Assembly: GCF_029193815.1 (NCBI RefSeq)
Contig: NZ_JARFVC010000001.1
Location: 124,001-188,000 of the forward strand
Length of the DNA stretch: 64,000 nucleotides
Direction of reading: 5' to 3'
DNA from: Cytobacillus sp. S13-E01
Lineage (GTDB): Bacteria > Bacillota > Bacilli > Bacillales > Bacillaceae_L
Shown: one piece after another, positions 19,945-29,802 of the stretch
How positions within the stretch are numbered: the stretch's first letter is position 1
How the letters are laid out: every line of letters starts with the position of its first letter
Made by a program: the position numbers and the translations under genes
The notes under the pieces: generated by a model
Database searches by the model: none
The model's input: only the letters and a program-made list of their open reading frames with translations
Told to the model about the DNA's origin: nothing

Positions 19945-20178
19945 TTAAGCCTTGCTATTTATGTAGTTAACAGCATCTCCAACAGTTGCAATTTTTTCCG
20001 CATCATCATCAGAGATTTCCATATCAAACTCATCTTCAAGTTCCATAACAAGCTCAACTACATCAAGGGAATCAGCACCAAGATCATCTTTAAAATTAGA
20101 TTCCAATTTCACTTCTGCCTCATCAACGCCTAAACGATCAACGATAATTTTTGTTACACGCTCTAATACTTCTGCCAT
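19945..20178 (-). CDS. acpP: acyl carrier protein
   Basis: Carries growing acyl chains on phosphopantetheine in type II fatty-acid synthesis. The 77-residue acidic protein has the attachment Ser37 in [16 protein letters not shown] strong RBS (GGGGAGGTGA) precedes the ATG. It lies downstream of fabG but after a 150-base gap, suggesting separate expression control. Confidence 0.98.
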   Translation of the reverse strand: MAEVLERVTKIIVDRLGVDEAEVKLESNFKDDLGADSLDVVELVMELEDEFDMEISDDDAEKIATVGDAVNYINSKA

Positions 20179-20244
20179 CTTCAGTCACCTCCCCTCAAGT
20201 ATTATAGTAGATTTTAGTTAAAAAAACCAGGTCAAGTAAATATT

Positions 20245-20299
20245 ACTATAAAGGTAACTTCCCTCAGAGGGTGTTAATGCCCGTTAATGCGGGATAAGA
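20245..20299 (+). repeat. second repeat family (TTAATGCGG motif), copy 1
   Basis: ACTATAAAGG at one end and TTAATGCGGGATAAG at the other, with two small hairpins between (CCCTCAGAGGG and CCCGTTAATGCGGG). A shorter relative is at 44376-44416. It fills most of the fabG-acpP gap. I do not know its function. Confidence 0.5.
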
Positions 20300-20329
20300 C
20301 TGAGTGTTGTAGTCTAGTGTAATAATATT

Positions 20330-21070
20330 TTACATTACCATACCACCATCAACATGTAGGGTTTGTCCTGTCATATAATTACTTTGTTCAGAAGCAAGGA
20401 AAAGTACTACGTTTGCAATGTCCTTCGGTTCACCAAATTTAGCGAGTGGAATTTGCTTTAACATCTCTACTTTTACTTCTTCTGCTAGTTTATCTGTCAT
20501 ATCTGTTGTAATGAAGCCAGGTGCAATCGCATTTACATTAATATTCCTTGTAGCTAGCTCTTTTGCAGTTGTTTTCGTTAAGCCAATCACACCTGCTTTG
20601 GCAGCAACATAGTTAGCTTGACCCGGATTTCCACTAACACCAACAATAGATGCTATATTAATAATTCTTCCAGAGCGTTGTTTCATCATTTGTCTGGTAA
20701 CTGCCTTCGTACAGTTGAAAACGCCCTTCAAATTAATATTTATTACGTCATCCCACTCTTCTTCTTTCATTCTCATTAGCAAATTATCACGTGTAATCCC
20801 TGCATTATTTACTAGTATATCTAATGTGCCAAATGTCGCTATGACTTCTTTAGTCATAGCTCCGACTGACTCCGCGTTTCCTACATCGGCTTGTACAGCG
20901 ATTGCTTCTTTACCGAGTGCTTTAATTTCAGCTACCACTTCAATCGCCTTTGCTTCACTTCCAGAATAATTAACTGCTACACTTGCACCCTGACGCGCTA
21001 GTTCAATTGCAATAGCACGTCCGATTCCTCTTGAAGCCCCTGTTACAAGCGCTACTTTTCCATTAAGCAT
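20330..21070 (-). CDS. fabG: 3-oxoacyl-ACP reductase FabG
   Basis: NADPH-dependent reductase of the fatty-acid elongation cycle. The 246 residues are a short-chain dehydrogenase with cofactor motif TGASRGIG (10-17), NNAG, a catalytic serine in NIASIVG and the YxxxK pair in NYVAAKAG. The frame extends to 21124, but ATG 21070 follows GGGGGAG and overlaps the fabD stop by eight bases (ATGCTTAA), so it is coupled to fabD. Confidence 0.98.
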   Translation of the reverse strand: MLNGKVALVTGASRGIGRAIAIELARQGASVAVNYSGSEAKAIEVVAEIKALGKEAIAVQADVGNAESVGAMTKEVIATFGTLDILVNNAGITRDNLLMRMKEEEWDDVININLKGVFNCTKAVTRQMMKQRSGRIINIASIVGVSGNPGQANYVAAKAGVIGLTKTTAKELATRNINVNAIAPGFITTDMTDKLAEEVKVEMLKQIPLAKFGEPKDIANVVLFLASEQSNYMTGQTLHVDGGMVM

Positions 21071-22016
21071 TTTGTGTCTCCCCCTTGATTGATTCAATTG
21101 TAGAAAGGAGTGATTCCTCATCACTGATTGAATATGTTGTAATTCGTCGATTCACTTTCTTTACTAGGCCTGACAAAACCTTACCGGGGCCGATTTCAAT
21201 AAAGGTATCTACACCTGAATCTAGTAACGTTGTAACAATACCCTGCCATAAAACAGGAGAATATAATTGCTCAATAAGCTTCGTTTTAATTTCATCTGCT
21301 CTAGTAATTGGCATAGCCGTTACGTTTGAAATGACTGGAATTGTTGCATCTTGGATTTTAATATGATTTAATACTTCTGTAAACTTCTCAGCTGCAGGCT
21401 GCATTAAGGATGAATGAAACGGACCACTTACCTCCAAAGGAATGGCTCTTTTTGCACCATTTTCCTTTGCCATAGCAGAAGCTAACTGTACACCCTCAGT
21501 TGAACCTGAAATAACAATTTGACCAGGACAATTTAAATTAGCTAATTGTACTGGATTACCTTCAGAGGTAATTTGATTTGTTATTTTAAGCAGATCTTCA
21601 CTTTCCATCCCAAGGATTGCAGCCATTGTACCTTTTCCTGCAGGAACTGCTTCTTCCATTAGCTCCCCACGTTTACGTACTGCGAATACAGCATCTTCAA
21701 AGGCAATCGCATTTGCTGCCACAAGAGCTGTATACTCTCCAAGACTATGACCTGCAACAAAATCAGGTTTGATATTGGCCTCTTTAAATTTTTCTAGTAT
21801 TGCAATGCTGGTTGTTAAAAGAGCTGGTTGTGCATTTACAGTCAACGTTAAGGTTTCCTTTGGTCCATTAAAAATTAATGAAGATAGCTCCGTATTAAGT
21901 GTTTGGTCCGCTCTTTCAAAAACAGTAGCTACATTAGCATATCGTTGCGCTAATTGCTGACCCATACCAACCGTTTGTGAACCTTGCCCTGGAAAAATAA
22001 ATGCAATTTTCCCCAT
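21063..22016 (-). CDS. fabD: malonyl CoA-acyl carrier protein transacylase
   Basis: Loads malonyl groups onto ACP. The 317 residues have FPGQGSQ near the N-terminus and the nucleophile Ser91 in GHSLGEYTA, with the partner histidine in GPFHSSLM. Part of the fapR-plsX-fabD-fabG operon; coupled to fabG by overlap. Confidence 0.97.
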   Translation of the reverse strand: MGKIAFIFPGQGSQTVGMGQQLAQRYANVATVFERADQTLNTELSSLIFNGPKETLTLTVNAQPALLTTSIAILEKFKEANIKPDFVAGHSLGEYTALVAANAIAFEDAVFAVRKRGELMEEAVPAGKGTMAAILGMESEDLLKITNQITSEGNPVQLANLNCPGQIVISGSTEGVQLASAMAKENGAKRAIPLEVSGPFHSSLMQPAAEKFTEVLNHIKIQDATIPVISNVTAMPITRADEIKTKLIEQLYSPVLWQGIVTTLLDSGVDTFIEIGPGKVLSGLVKKVNRRITTYSISDEESLLSTIESIKGETQNA

Positions 22017-22041
22017 CCTTTTCTCCCCCTTATAAGTTAGT

Positions 22042-23031
22042 TTATTTGCTTGTTTTACTCAATGCTTCACAAATGGTGTTCGCAACATTATTAGTAACCA
22101 TATCTCTCGCTTGTCGTACTGCGTGAAATAGTCCATTTGCGTCTGAAGATCCATGAGCTTTGATAACAGGGGCATTTAAGCCAAAAAGACCTGCTCCACC
22201 ATATTCCGAATAATCCATTTTCGTTTTTATTCCCTTTAATTGCGGTTTAAGAACCGCGGCTGCTAATTTACTCTGTAGGTTACTTGTCAGAGCTGTTTTT
22301 AACATTGAAAAAACAGCAAGCGCAGTACCTTCTATCGTTTTTAACGCTACGTTACCTGTAAAACCATCTGTTACCACAACATCTGCAGCTCCGGTTAATA
22401 AATCTCTAGCTTCCACATTTCCAATAAAATTTAATCCTGATTCTTTTAGTAGCTGGAAAGCATCCCTTGTTAACTCATTCCCTTTTTTATCCTCAGTACC
22501 GACGTTTAATAAGCCTACTCTTGGGCTTGCTACTCCACGTACTTTTTCTGTGTAAATAGAACCCATAATTGCATATTGCAATAGATGCTCAGGCTTAGCG
22601 TCAACATTAGCACCGACATCTAATAAAAGAAATCCTTCTCCTCCGATAGTTGGAAGTGTTGGTGAAAGTGCTGGTCTATCAATACCTTCGATTCGCCCGA
22701 CTATAAATAAGCCTGCCGTCATTAATGCACCTGTATTCCCTGCAGATATACATGCATCTGCATTTCCTTCACTTACCTCTTTTGCCATTAATACCATAGA
22801 GGCATTTTTCTTTCGTCTAACTGCCCTAACAGGTTCATCCGTACCTTCTATTACTTCATCGGTATGTATAATCGTAATACGTTCAACACTTGTTAAGTAC
22901 TTACGGATTTCTGCTTCTTTACCAACCAATGTTATATGTAGATCTTTAAAGTGTTCGACCGCCTTGATTGCACCTGCAACGATTTCCTTTGGTGCATGAT
23001 CTCCACCCATCGCATCAATTGCAATTCTCAT
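22042..23031 (-). CDS. plsX: phosphate acyltransferase PlsX
   Basis: Makes acyl-phosphate from acyl-ACP, the first step of Gram-positive phospholipid synthesis. The 329 residues start [21 protein letters not shown] and contain the family motifs NTGALM and [10 protein letters not shown]. It follows fapR by 12 bases and leads into fabD, as in B. subtilis. Confidence 0.97.
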   Translation of the reverse strand: MRIAIDAMGGDHAPKEIVAGAIKAVEHFKDLHITLVGKEAEIRKYLTSVERITIIHTDEVIEGTDEPVRAVRRKKNASMVLMAKEVSEGNADACISAGNTGALMTAGLFIVGRIEGIDRPALSPTLPTIGGEGFLLLDVGANVDAKPEHLLQYAIMGSIYTEKVRGVASPRVGLLNVGTEDKKGNELTRDAFQLLKESGLNFIGNVEARDLLTGAADVVVTDGFTGNVALKTIEGTALAVFSMLKTALTSNLQSKLAAAVLKPQLKGIKTKMDYSEYGGAGLFGLNAPVIKAHGSSDANGLFHAVRQARDMVTNNVANTICEALSKTSK

Positions 23032-23043
23032 ATGTAATCACCC

Positions 23044-23613
23044 TTACTCTTTTTTGTTAGAACGGAACATTTCAAATTCACCTGAGAACACCAATTCATT
23101 TCCAACGAAACTGTCTACCTCTACAAGCGTTCTCCCTTTAGCTTGTTCCAAACTTTTTACCCTAGCTTTTGCGACAACTCTTTCATTTTCTTTAACTTGC
23201 CTAGTAAACCGAATATTCGCCTTAGCAGTTAAAGCTAACTCATCGTTTATAACAGCAACCGCTAGTGAATTTGCTTGAGCAAATAAGTGATGTCCACGGG
23301 CAATTTGGTTTCTTTTAAAGACATGCTCCCTTGTTACCTCTAAAATTGATATGGCACTCTTGTCCAAATCGATATCGATAATTTCACCAATTACTTCATC
23401 TATAGGCAAAGCTTTAACTTCATTTTCAAGTTTTTTTTCGGCAACATGCTTAATTCGCTCCCTTAATTCAGGAATTGATAACTCTAAGCGATCTAATCTT
23501 ATTGTTTGAACACTTACAGTAAATTTTTCTGCAAGGTCCTCATCTGTAATAAATGGATTTTCATTTATCGTTTCAAGTAGGCTGCCTTGTCTCTCTTTTT
23601 TATTTCGTCTCAT
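23044..23613 (-). CDS. fapR: fatty-acid biosynthesis repressor FapR
   Basis: Repressor of fatty-acid and phospholipid genes, released by malonyl-CoA. The 189 residues have an N-terminal DeoR-like helix-turn-helix ([25 protein letters not shown]) and a C-terminal hot-dog domain with [17 protein letters not shown]. The frame opens at a GTG (23628), but ATG 23613 matches the family start [10 protein letters not shown] FapR operator overlaps its own start point, which implies autoregulation of the operon. Confidence 0.97.
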   Translation of the reverse strand: MRRNKKERQGSLLETINENPFITDEDLAEKFTVSVQTIRLDRLELSIPELRERIKHVAEKKLENEVKALPIDEVIGEIIDIDLDKSAISILEVTREHVFKRNQIARGHHLFAQANSLAVAVINDELALTAKANIRFTRQVKENERVVAKARVKSLEQAKGRTLVEVDSFVGNELVFSGEFEMFRSNKKE

Positions 23614-23636
23614 GTATTGTAACACCATCCGAACTA

Positions 23637-23653
23637 TTATGACTAGGTACTAA
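23637..23653 (-). promoter_or_regulatory. FapR operator
   Basis: The minus-strand 17-mer TTAGTACCTAGTCATAA closely fits the FapR inverted-repeat operator. It covers the predicted transcription start of the fapR promoter, the position expected for repression. Confidence 0.85.
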
Positions 23654-23657
23654 CAGT

Positions 23658-23686
23658 AGTATAAAGTTTAAAAAAGCAGATTGCAA
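23658..23686 (-). promoter_or_regulatory. sigma-A promoter of the fapR operon
   Basis: TTGCAA (23681-23686), 17 bases, TATACT (23658-23663) on the minus strand. The -35 lies inside the stem of the upstream recG terminator and the FapR operator lies just downstream of the -10. Confidence 0.75.
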
Positions 23687-23709
23687 GACTTATACTTGCA
23701 ATCTGCTTT
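23670..23709 (-). terminator. intrinsic terminator after recG
   Basis: A perfect 15-base stem (aaagcagattgcaag and its complement) with a seven-base loop, followed on the minus strand by TTTTTT. It ends the sdaAB-sdaAA-recG unit and shares bases with the fapR promoter. Confidence 0.9.
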
Positions 23710-23724
23710 CACGAACTTATCATT

Positions 23725-25773
23725 TTAATCGAGCTTTTCACCCGTTAGAATACCGGACTTTTCTAAGACTTCTCTTAAAGGAAGATATTGTTCATCCACC
23801 CAGAATGCTTTAGAATTTATTAGTTTTGTTGCATCGTCTCTAGCAACTTCTAAGGCCCGATAATCATGTACCATGTCTGCAACTTTAAACTCTGGCATAC
23901 CACTTTGTTTTTTTCCAAAGAAGTCTCCTGGTCCTCGAAGTTCAAGATCTTTTTCAGATAGTTCGAATCCATCATTTGTTTCTGTCATAATCCTCATTCG
24001 TTCTTTTCCTACTTCCGACTTAGGATCAGCTAATAAAATACAATATGATTGTTCACTGCCTCTACCAACTCGTCCTCTTAATTGATGTAGTTGTGATAAG
24101 CCGAAACGCTCAGCATCATAAATAACCATCATAGTTGCGTTTGGTACATTAACTCCTACCTCAACAACTGTTGTTGATACGAGGATTTGCACATCATTTT
24201 GGCTGAAATCTTTCATGACAGAATCCTTTTCTTCTGAAGATAAGCGACCATGCATAAGACCAACCTCCCATTTCCCTTGAAAATGATGTGTAAGTGTACT
24301 ATGAACATCAATTGCATTTTGAACATCTAACTTTTCAGATTCTTCTATTAAAGGGCAAATAACATAGGCTTGCCTGCCTTTTACTAATTCTTTATCGATG
24401 AAACTCAGTATTCGAGTTAACATATCATGCTTAGCCCAATAGGTTTCAATCGTTTTTCGCCCTGCAGGCATTTCATCTATAACGGATACATCCATTTCAC
24501 CGAATACAGTAATAGCAAGTGTGCGTGGTATTGGCGTTGCGGTCATAAACAATACATCAGGACTTTCACCTTTCTCTCGTAAAACACGACGCTGCTCAAC
24601 ACCAAAACGATGCTGTTCATCTGTAATAACAAGACCAAGCTTTTCAAAGCTAACCTCATCTTGTATTAATGCATGCGTTCCTACTAGAATATGAATTTTA
24701 CCATCTAAAAGTAGTTGAAGTAGTTCTCTTCTTCGCTTACCTTTTACTGAGCCTGTAAGAAGTTCGACTCTAACATTAAAAGGGTTAAATAACGATTTTA
24801 GTGATTGAACATGCTGTTCAGCTAGTATTTCAGTCGGGACCATTAATGCTCCTTGATAGCCGGATAACACGGTTGAATACAGTGCAATAGCAGCGACAAT
24901 TGTTTTTCCTGAACCGACATCACCTTGCAGCAGGCGGTTCATTCGAAAGGGCTTTTCTAAATCAGATGTAATTTCCTCAACTACACGCTGTTGAGCACTT
25001 GTTAAAGGGAATGGTAGTGCGCTTATGAACGCTTCTAAAAGCGATACGGAAAAGGAATGCTGTATTCCTTTTGATTGTTCACGTTCATATTTACGTAATG
25101 CTTGCATTCTTAATTGGAATAATAAAAATTCTTCATATACAAGTCGGCGTCTAGCCTGCTTTAAATCCTCATGACTTTTTGGTGAGTGCATAATACGAAT
25201 CGCATCAATTTTCGAGAGAAGTTTGTATTTTGATAGTAGAGGCAATGGAATTGTATCTTCAATAAACTGACCATATTGGTTTAAAGCAAGTGAAATAAAT
25301 CTTCTCATACCCTTAACAGTTACTTTCCCTTTTATAGAATAGACTGGTTCAATGTCTTTATCTCTTGTGGATGGAGTAAAGTTGATATCACTAACAGTAA
25401 TTGTTTGTCGATGTTGATCCCATTTACCTGTCACAGTAATTGTTTGGTTAAGTGAAAATTTATCTTTAAAATAGGGTCTATTAAAGCATACAGCCTTTAC
25501 TAGGTACCTACCTACCAACAGCCTAATGGTTAGCCTTGAACGTTGCCTACCAAAATACGTTAAGGAAGGTTCGCTGTGAACCTTCCCTTCAACCGTAACA
25601 CGCTCTTCATGTTTAACTTCAGCTAGATCACGGAGTTGGTAATCTTCATAGCGATAAGGTAAATAATCTAGTAAATCAATTATTTTATAGATGTGCATCT
25701 CGTTTAGATGAAGGGCAATCTCTTCACCTACACCTTTTATCTCTGTAATCGGATTATTTAATACGCTATTCAC
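23725..25773 (-). CDS. recG: ATP-dependent DNA helicase RecG
   Basis: Helicase that remodels stalled forks and Holliday junctions. From the chosen GTG at 25773 it is 682 residues, the same as B. subtilis RecG. It has the N-terminal wedge/OB domain, Walker A GDVGSGKT near 290, DEQH (ITDEQHRFG), TATPIPRT and the C-terminal motif LRGRVGRG. The GTG overlaps the sdaAA stop by eight bases (GTGAATAG); a TTG at 25794 is an alternative start with a weak GAGG upstream. Confidence 0.96.
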   Translation of the reverse strand: MNSVLNNPITEIKGVGEEIALHLNEMHIYKIIDLLDYLPYRYEDYQLRDLAEVKHEERVTVEGKVHSEPSLTYFGRQRSRLTIRLLVGRYLVKAVCFNRPYFKDKFSLNQTITVTGKWDQHRQTITVSDINFTPSTRDKDIEPVYSIKGKVTVKGMRRFISLALNQYGQFIEDTIPLPLLSKYKLLSKIDAIRIMHSPKSHEDLKQARRRLVYEEFLLFQLRMQALRKYEREQSKGIQHSFSVSLLEAFISALPFPLTSAQQRVVEEITSDLEKPFRMNRLLQGDVGSGKTIVAAIALYSTVLSGYQGALMVPTEILAEQHVQSLKSLFNPFNVRVELLTGSVKGKRRRELLQLLLDGKIHILVGTHALIQDEVSFEKLGLVITDEQHRFGVEQRRVLREKGESPDVLFMTATPIPRTLAITVFGEMDVSVIDEMPAGRKTIETYWAKHDMLTRILSFIDKELVKGRQAYVICPLIEESEKLDVQNAIDVHSTLTHHFQGKWEVGLMHGRLSSEEKDSVMKDFSQNDVQILVSTTVVEVGVNVPNATMMVIYDAERFGLSQLHQLRGRVGRGSEQSYCILLADPKSEVGKERMRIMTETNDGFELSEKDLELRGPGDFFGKKQSGMPEFKVADMVHDYRALEVARDDATKLINSKAFWVDEQYLPLREVLEKSGILTGEKLD

Positions 25774-26653
25774 CTTTAGATAGCGGTATACCAAAGATTT
25801 TAGCCTCGAGCTCTCGTCCTGTTGGTGTAGCCGCTAAACCTCCCTGCGCAGTTTCTCTAAGTGCAACAGGCATTGATTGACCAATTTTATACATGGCATC
25901 AATGACTTCATCACAAGGAATACGACTAGTAATTCCTGCTAGTGCCATATCTGCTGCAACCATTGCATTTGCTGCTCCCATTGCATTTCGTTTTACACAC
26001 GGAACTTCTACTAGACCAGCAACTGGATCACAGACTAAACCGAGCATGTTTTTAAGAGTGATGGCCATTGCCTCAGCAGACTGACTAGGTGTACCACCAG
26101 CCATTTCTACAATTGCAGCAGCAGCCATACCAGAAGCAGAACCTACTTCAGCCTGACACCCACCTGCGGCTCCAGAAATCGAAGCATTATTAGCAACTAC
26201 AAAGCCAAAAGCACCTGCTGTAAATAAGAACTCAATCATTTGTTCTCTTGTAGGATTTAATTTATCTCTAACTGCAAATAATGTCCCTGGTACAACACCT
26301 GCAGACCCAGCAGTAGGTGTTGCGCAAATTGTTCCCATTGCCGCATTCACTTCATTAGTAGCTACAGCTTTGCTTACTGCATCAAGAATTGTTTTCCCTG
26401 TAAGAAAATTTCCTTTTTCTATATACTTCTGTAATAAAACGGCATCTCCACCAGTTAACCCTGAGTGTGATTTAACCCCTTGTATACCCTTTTCTACCGC
26501 TTGTTCCATTACTTCTAAATTAATTCCCATTTGTTTAAGGATGGCTTCTCGACTTTTCCCTGTTATCTCAACTTCTTGATTGATCATAACTTCTGATATT
26601 TTCATATTTTTACTTTCTGCTAATTCTACCAATTCTGCAACATTGCGGAACAT
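25766..26653 (-). CDS. sdaAA: L-serine dehydratase, alpha chain
   Basis: Converts L-serine to pyruvate and ammonia with a 4Fe-4S cluster. The 295 residues carry candidate cluster cysteines in TICATPTAGSAG, GGCQAEVGSASG and CDPVAGLVEVPC. It works with the beta chain encoded 66 bases upstream. A catabolite-response-like box lies between the two genes. The C-terminus overlaps the recG start. Confidence 0.97.
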   Translation of the reverse strand: MFRNVAELVELAESKNMKISEVMINQEVEITGKSREAILKQMGINLEVMEQAVEKGIQGVKSHSGLTGGDAVLLQKYIEKGNFLTGKTILDAVSKAVATNEVNAAMGTICATPTAGSAGVVPGTLFAVRDKLNPTREQMIEFLFTAGAFGFVVANNASISGAAGGCQAEVGSASGMAAAAIVEMAGGTPSQSAEAMAITLKNMLGLVCDPVAGLVEVPCVKRNAMGAANAMVAADMALAGITSRIPCDEVIDAMYKIGQSMPVALRETAQGGLAATPTGRELEAKIFGIPLSKGE

Positions 26654-26684
26654 CTAATTCTTCCTCCCTCGCACAAGCAAATTG

Positions 26685-26698
26685 TGGAAACGTTTTCA
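26685..26698. promoter_or_regulatory. candidate CcpA (cre) box between sdaAB and sdaAA
   Basis: TGGAAACGTTTTCA matches the cre consensus TGWAANCGNTNWCA at all fixed positions but one W. It is nearly palindromic and lies in the 66-base intergenic space. I see no promoter there, so it would act as a roadblock or be chance. Confidence 0.5.
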
Positions 26699-26719
26699 AA
26701 TATTGTATTTTAGACACTT

Positions 26720-27382
26720 TTAATCAACAATCTTTGTGACTTTAAGAATGTTTGGAAGTTTGCCTAATTCATCAAGAACCTCTTGATCAATATTTTGATC
26801 TACTTCAATTGTCATTAACGCTTGTTGTCCTTTTTCTTTCCGTGCAACTTCCATGTGACCAATATTAATAGCATATTTAGCTAATACGTTTGCTACGCCA
26901 GCTATTGCACCATACCGGTCATTATGGACCACTAAAATCGCAGGGTGGTTACCTGATAGCTTTAGTTCAAAGCCATTCAATTCTGTAATCTCAATTTTTC
27001 CCCCACCTATTGAAATACCGACTAGCTCAAGTTCACCTTGGTCATCACCAATTAGAACTCTTGCAGTGTTTGGGTGATCGGTAATAGCGTCTTCTTCAAG
27101 AAATGTTATTTTCATACCAGCTTCATTAGCAATATCAAGCGAGGTCTTGATTCTTTCATCAAATGTATCAAAATCCAATAACCCTCCGATTACAGCTACA
27201 TCTGTTCCATGCCCTTTGTATGTTTTAGCAAAAGAACCATAAAGTGAAATAATTGCCCATTTGGGTTCTCTCCCAAATAGACTTCTTGCTACTCGACCAA
27301 TTCTTGCCGCCCCAGCAGTATGTGAGCTTGAAGGGCCAATCATAACTGGACCAATTATATCAAAAACACTTCTGTATTTCAT
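26720..27382 (-). CDS. sdaAB: L-serine dehydratase, beta chain
   Basis: Regulatory partner of SdaAA. The 220 residues start with the SDH beta domain (FDIIGPVMIGPSSSHTAGAARIGR, about 7-30) and end with an ACT domain (AILVVHNDRYGAIAGVANVLAKY, from about 147) that senses serine in this family. It is the first of the sdaAB-sdaAA-recG unit and follows the fakA terminator. Confidence 0.97.
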   Translation of the reverse strand: MKYRSVFDIIGPVMIGPSSSHTAGAARIGRVARSLFGREPKWAIISLYGSFAKTYKGHGTDVAVIGGLLDFDTFDERIKTSLDIANEAGMKITFLEEDAITDHPNTARVLIGDDQGELELVGISIGGGKIEITELNGFELKLSGNHPAILVVHNDRYGAIAGVANVLAKYAINIGHMEVARKEKGQQALMTIEVDQNIDQEVLDELGKLPNILKVTKIVD

Positions 27383-27447
27383 ATCAACGCTTCTCTCCCT
27401 TTAGAGGTAATTAATGGATATGTTATTATCTCTATTTTTTTACATTG

Positions 27448-27474
27448 AAATAGAAGGGATAAACCCTTCTATTT
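27448..27474 (-). terminator. intrinsic terminator after fakA
   Basis: Perfect stem aaatagaaggg/cccttctattt with a five-base loop, eight bases beyond the fakA stop. The U tract is in the stem arm only. Confidence 0.7.
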
Positions 27475-27481
27475 TTATATG

Positions 27482-29167
27482 TTATTCAATTGAAAAAATA
27501 AAAGTGTATAGAGGTTGGTTGCCATTATGAACTTCTACTTCGATATCTTCAAATTGGTCTTCAATGTAGGAAACAAGTTCATTTACATCTTCTTCTGTAG
27601 CATCTTGGCCGTGTATGATTGTTACTATTTCATCGCCTTCTGTTATCATAACAGATAATAACTCTTTTGTTGCAATTATTTTATCCTTATTCGTTACAAT
27701 AATTTTACCATCTGAAATACCCATAAAATCATCTTTTTCAATATCTAATCCATCAATATTTGTGTCACGAACAGCGAATGTAATCTGTCCAGTTTTCACG
27801 CTAGATAGTGCATCCTTCATAGTGTTTGCATTCACCGACAAATCCAAAGCAGGATTAAAAGCAAGTAATGCTGCCATACCTTGTGGTACCGTTTTAGCTG
27901 GAATAACAATTACATTATTGCCAACCACTTGTGCAGCTTGTTCCGCCGCCATGATAATATTTTTGTTATTTGGTAAAATGATAATATGTTCTGCATGAAC
28001 TTCTTCAATCGCTTTAACAATATCCTCCGTACTAGGGTTCATTGTTTGCCCACCTTCTATTACTGCGTGAGCACCTATACTTTTAAACAATTCTCCAATA
28101 CCTGAACCCATTGCAACTGAAACGATACCATATTTTTGCTTTTCCTTCTTCGGCTTCGGGGCTGCTGTTTGAGGGGAAGACTCCTGCTCCTCATACAATA
28201 AATTACTATGTTGTTCTCTCATATTTTCAATTTTCATGTTTATTAAGCTACCGTAACGTTGTGCGTACGTTAACACATCGCCAGGCTGTTCGGCATGAAT
28301 ATGTACTTTCACAATTTCTTCATCTGCAATAACTAAAAGTGAATCACCGTACTTGCTTAAGTCATTTCGAAATTTATTTTCACTAAATGGATGCTTTTGA
28401 GCCTTGTCATCTTCAAATTTAACCATAAATTCAGTACAATAACCAAACTCGATATCTTCTGTGTTGATATGGCTATGAACACTTTTGTGATGCTCGGCAT
28501 TTACAAGGTCTGTTAAGCTTGGCATCCCAAGCGGTGTGCCAGGTAATTCTTCACCTTTTAACACAGCAAGGAATCCTTCATATACCAAGACTAGTCCTTG
28601 ACCACCACTGTCAACAACACCAACTTCTTTTAAAACCGGTAAGAGATCTGGTGTACGTTGTAAAGATGCTTTAGCTTCTTTTACAGTTTCCTCCATTAAT
28701 AGCACAATATTATTCTGCTTCTTAGATTCAGCTACGGCCCGCTTTGCAGAATCCTTTGCAACCGTTAAGATAGTTCCCTCCACCGGTTTCATAACCGCTT
28801 TATAAGCCGTTTCCACACCAGCTTCAAGTGCATTTGCAAATTCTACTGAAGTAATACTTTCTTTTTTCTCAATAGCTTTTGAAAATCCTCTAAAAATTTG
28901 TGAAAGGATAACTCCTGAGTTACCCCTAGCACCCATTAAGAGACCTTTCGATAAAGCTACTCCTACTTTACCAATATGAGCATTGACATTGTTTTTTACT
29001 TCTCTTGCACCAGATGTCATAGACAAATTCATATTCGTTCCTGTGTCACCATCTGGAACTGGAAAAACGTTTAGCGCATCAACCATTTTGGCATTATTTG
29101 ATAAGTGATTTGCGCCTTGTATAATCATCTCCGCAAAACGTTTTCCGTCTAACTTTGTAATTGACAC
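27482..29167 (-). CDS. fakA: fatty acid kinase ATP-binding subunit FakA (YloV)
   Basis: DAK-type kinase that, with a DegV-like FakB, phosphorylates exogenous fatty acids for phospholipid synthesis. The 561 residues contain the Dak2 ATP-site motif NVFPVPDGDTGTN (near 30-42), a middle domain and a C-terminal domain (IVSVAMGSGIGELFKSIGA onward). Start is a GTG at 29167 after GAGGAGG. It follows yloU by 15 bases, the usual Firmicute pair, near the plsX-fab genes. Confidence 0.94.
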   Translation of the reverse strand: MSITKLDGKRFAEMIIQGANHLSNNAKMVDALNVFPVPDGDTGTNMNLSMTSGAREVKNNVNAHIGKVGVALSKGLLMGARGNSGVILSQIFRGFSKAIEKKESITSVEFANALEAGVETAYKAVMKPVEGTILTVAKDSAKRAVAESKKQNNIVLLMEETVKEAKASLQRTPDLLPVLKEVGVVDSGGQGLVLVYEGFLAVLKGEELPGTPLGMPSLTDLVNAEHHKSVHSHINTEDIEFGYCTEFMVKFEDDKAQKHPFSENKFRNDLSKYGDSLLVIADEEIVKVHIHAEQPGDVLTYAQRYGSLINMKIENMREQHSNLLYEEQESSPQTAAPKPKKEKQKYGIVSVAMGSGIGELFKSIGAHAVIEGGQTMNPSTEDIVKAIEEVHAEHIIILPNNKNIIMAAEQAAQVVGNNVIVIPAKTVPQGMAALLAFNPALDLSVNANTMKDALSSVKTGQITFAVRDTNIDGLDIEKDDFMGISDGKIIVTNKDKIIATKELLSVMITEGDEIVTIIHGQDATEEDVNELVSYIEDQFEDIEVEVHNGNQPLYTFIFSIE

Positions 29168-29182
29168 AAACTTTTCCTCCTC

Positions 29183-29545
29183 TTACGGGTTCGTAACACG
29201 AACTCCCTGAACAAAGATATTAACCGAATCAACAGCTAGTCCTACAGTTTGGTCTAGTGTATATTTTACTTTTGTTTGTACATTGTGAGCTACTTCAGAA
29301 ATTTTTGTACCATAGCTTACGATTATAAACATATCGATATGTACTTCTTCATTTTCTTGGCGAATAAGAACTCCACGAGTAAAGTTCTCTTTTCGTAAAA
29401 TTTCTGAAATCCCGTCTCTTATTTGATTTTTTGATGCCATACCAACGATTCCATAACAATCAATAGCAGCTCCACCAGCAATTGTAGCGATCACTTCATT
29501 CGATATATCAATTTGCCCGTACTTCGTTTTTAATTCGATGGACAT
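29183..29545 (-). CDS. yloU: Asp23/Gls24 family envelope stress protein YloU
   Basis: Small Asp23/DUF322 protein (120 residues) whose relatives associate with the membrane and respond to alkaline or envelope stress. Almost identical in pattern to B. subtilis YloU (GGAAIDCYGIVGMASKNQI and SYGTKISEVAHNVQ). The frame is open to 29587, but ATG 29545 follows AAAGGGGGAA. First gene of the yloU-fakA operon. Confidence 0.95.
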   Translation of the reverse strand: MSIELKTKYGQIDISNEVIATIAGGAAIDCYGIVGMASKNQIRDGISEILRKENFTRGVLIRQENEEVHIDMFIIVSYGTKISEVAHNVQTKVKYTLDQTVGLAVDSVNIFVQGVRVTNP

Positions 29546-29651
29546 ATAAGTTCCCCCTTTGGAATTGTTCATCTTGGCTAACGTCATTTTACTATAATAC
29601 TGATATTTTTTAAAGCTATTCTATTTTTTTTAGTAAGTATATATCTATATT

Positions 29652-29682
29652 ATTATACATAATTGCTAATTTTATATGTCAA
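29652..29682 (-). promoter_or_regulatory. candidate promoter of yloU-fakA
   Basis: TTGACA (29677-29682) and TATAAT (29652-29657) are both perfect but 19 bases apart on the minus strand, longer than the best spacing. No other candidate in the yloU-rpmB divergent gap is better. Confidence 0.5.
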
Positions 29683-29706
29683 GGTTTAATTCTTGAAAGC
29701 TTTTTA

Positions 29707-29735
29707 TTGCATTCTAATGATAGTTGTGATAAATT
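29707..29735 (+). promoter_or_regulatory. candidate promoter of rpmB
   Basis: TTGCAT (29707-29712) and TAAATT (29730-29735) are 17 bases apart, about 67 bases before the rpmB start. Confidence 0.45.
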
Positions 29736-29802
29736 AATAAAGTATTTTCGTGAACTAGTTAAGTAAAATGGTTAGTTTTGTGGTAGTAAGGAGGGAAATA
29801 AT

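Noticed and set aside
20201-20235. Possible acpP promoter (TATAAT with TTGACC)
   Set aside because: The spacing is 23 bases and the start point would fall inside the RBS; I do not list it as a promoter.
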